A stretch of 64,000 nt of DNA, taken from Litchfieldia stipae (GTDB taxonomy: Bacteria; Bacillota; Bacilli; Bacillales; Bacillaceae_L). Position numbers and translations under genes: made by a program. Where the stretch lies: the NCBI RefSeq assembly GCF_014837155.1, contig NZ_JACYHA010000009.1, positions 1 through 64,000 on the forward strand. Direction: 5' to 3'. The notes under the pieces were generated by a model. That model was not told where the DNA came from, did no database searches, and saw only the letters and a list, made by a program, of their open reading frames with translations. Of this stretch, positions 63,320 to 64,000 are shown piece by piece (position 1 is the stretch's first letter; each line of letters opens with the position of its first letter).

Positions 63320-63637
63320 TCAATTTAAGTTAATAGCAAACGATTTACTGACTTTCCTTAGAACAAAAAATGCAATGATTAAATAAACCATATAGCCTAT
63401 TGCTGCCCCAAAGATATTAAATATTAGCGGAATGGTTACTAGTAGAATTTTCACAAAGGCTCCAGCATACCAATTTGTAATAAGAAGAAAAGCAAGCAAA
63501 CTTACAGAAAGCAAAATCAAAAATCCCAATTTGTGATTGTTGAATTTTTTTGTCACAATCACTCCTACCACCCCACAAACAAGAGCAGTGACAATTAATA
63601 CAATGATATACGTGATATTAAGAGATTGGATATCCAA
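63320..63637 (-). CDS. Hypothetical membrane protein
   Basis: 105 residues with three strongly hydrophobic helices (about 8-30, 38-56, 62-95) and little else. TTG start at 63637, eight bases after AGGAGG. No family recognised. Confidence 0.65.
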   Translation of the reverse strand: MDIQSLNITYIIVLIVTALVCGVVGVIVTKKFNNHKLGFLILLSVSLLAFLLITNWYAGAFVKILLVTIPLIFNIFGAAIGYMVYLIIAFFVLRKVSKSFAINLN

Positions 63638-63710
63638 ATATGAATCCTCCTAACTTGAAAAGCAATTCTCTAATAATATTCATCTACTTTCTTAAATCTC
63701 CTGCTATTTA

Positions 63711-64000
63711 TTAACGAATAAAAGCCGACATCTGATTCGATAAAGCATCCTTTAACCACCTCGGATGCATCGTTAATAAGTCTTGCGGTAGGTGGCCTAG
63801 ATCAAAAAACTTTATTTCTAACGACTCATCTGGGTGACATTGAAGTTCTCCCCCAATAATCTCAGCAAGAAAACAAGTTGTGATAAAGTGCACGATTTCA
63901 CCATTTGGATATTCAAATACCTGTGATAGAGGATCCGAATATACACCAATCAGCTTCTTTATCCTGATATCTAGATTTGTCTCTTCTTTTACCTCCCTAA
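63711..64000 (-). CDS. NUDIX hydrolase, 5' end beyond window
   Basis: The visible 96 codons start inside the Nudix box (REVKEET) at the window edge and continue IRIKKLIGVYSDP, VHFITTCFLAEIIGG, LEIKFFDLGHLPQDLL. The start and the first part of the Nudix box lie beyond position 64000. Substrate unknown. Confidence 0.85.
   Translation of the reverse strand, partial: REVKEETNLDIRIKKLIGVYSDPLSQVFEYPNGEIVHFITTCFLAEIIGGELQCHPDESLEIKFFDLGHLPQDLLTMHPRWLKDALSNQMSAFIR

Overview
The window is a low-GC Firmicute chromosome segment, most likely from a spore-forming member of the Bacillaceae. The best evidence is gene order. From about 2.0 to 20.7 kb the run sprT(ydcK)-cmpA-tex(ydcI) ... ndoA-ndoAI-alr-ydcC-acpS-rhomboid-ydbT-ydbS-uvsE-cshA-murF-ddl is the Bacillus subtilis ydb/ydc neighbourhood in reversed orientation. 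The sporulation genes cmpA and ydcC, T-box and ykkC-type riboswitches, strong GGAGG ribosome sites and many TTG/GTG starts agree with this.

Region by region. 1-1940 holds the 5' end of a 16S rRNA gene and twelve tRNA genes on the minus strand, transcribed Asn-Ser-Glu-Val-Asp-Gln-Lys-Leu-Leu-Arg-Pro-Gly-16S. There is a consensus promoter in front of tRNA-Asn, a second in front of the Arg-Pro-Gly-rRNA part, and a broken partial copy of tRNA-Lys. 2.0-5.0 kb carries sprT, the tiny cmpA gene and tex. 5.13-6.43 kb is a decayed IS1595-like element with matching ends and a near-perfect 8-bp target duplication. Its transposase has lost the middle and contains a palindromic mini-element, and it carries a DUF4304 passenger gene. 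The SigB/stressosome operon found between ndoA and tex in B. subtilis is not present here.

6.5-20.7 kb is conserved housekeeping: toxin-antitoxin ndoA/ndoAI, cell-wall genes alr, murF and ddl, acpS, an RNA helicase with a long leader, and UV endonuclease. 21.4-25.8 kb is an aapJQMP-type amino-acid ABC transporter. 26.3-31.8 kb contains a ZIP transporter and an inducible-looking sugar operon (two TIM-barrel isomerase-like proteins, a Gfo/Idh/MocA dehydrogenase and a ThuA protein) facing an AraC regulator. 31.8-40.9 kb is accessory metabolism: a PdaC-like deacetylase, a phosphoesterase, and a cluster of AraC regulator, PLP lyase and RidA divergent from a D-threonine-aldolase-like enzyme. It ends with a guanidine-I riboswitch controlling two SMR exporters. 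41-44.8 kb is an ECF sigma factor with an FtsX-type ABC exporter. 45-52.8 kb mixes small enzymes, an ABC-F resistance protein with an elaborate attenuator leader, and membrane proteins.

52.9-60 kb holds proS behind a proline T-box, a MetE-like methyltransferase, a LysR regulator, three acetyltransferases and a DUF2383 protein. 60.6-63.3 kb is a phoX-tatA-tatC operon, followed by a small CxCxxC protein. The operon sits behind a row of PhoP-box-like repeats and has a terminator-like hairpin between tatA and tatC, which could set their ratio. A family of palindromic repeats (four copies, near 5.4, 29.2, 54.4 and 56.1 kb) is the main dispersed element. Start sites were moved from the longest open frame where a Shine-Dalgarno sequence favoured a downstream ATG, GTG or TTG. 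All functional names come from motif reading and remembered family features; no search was run.
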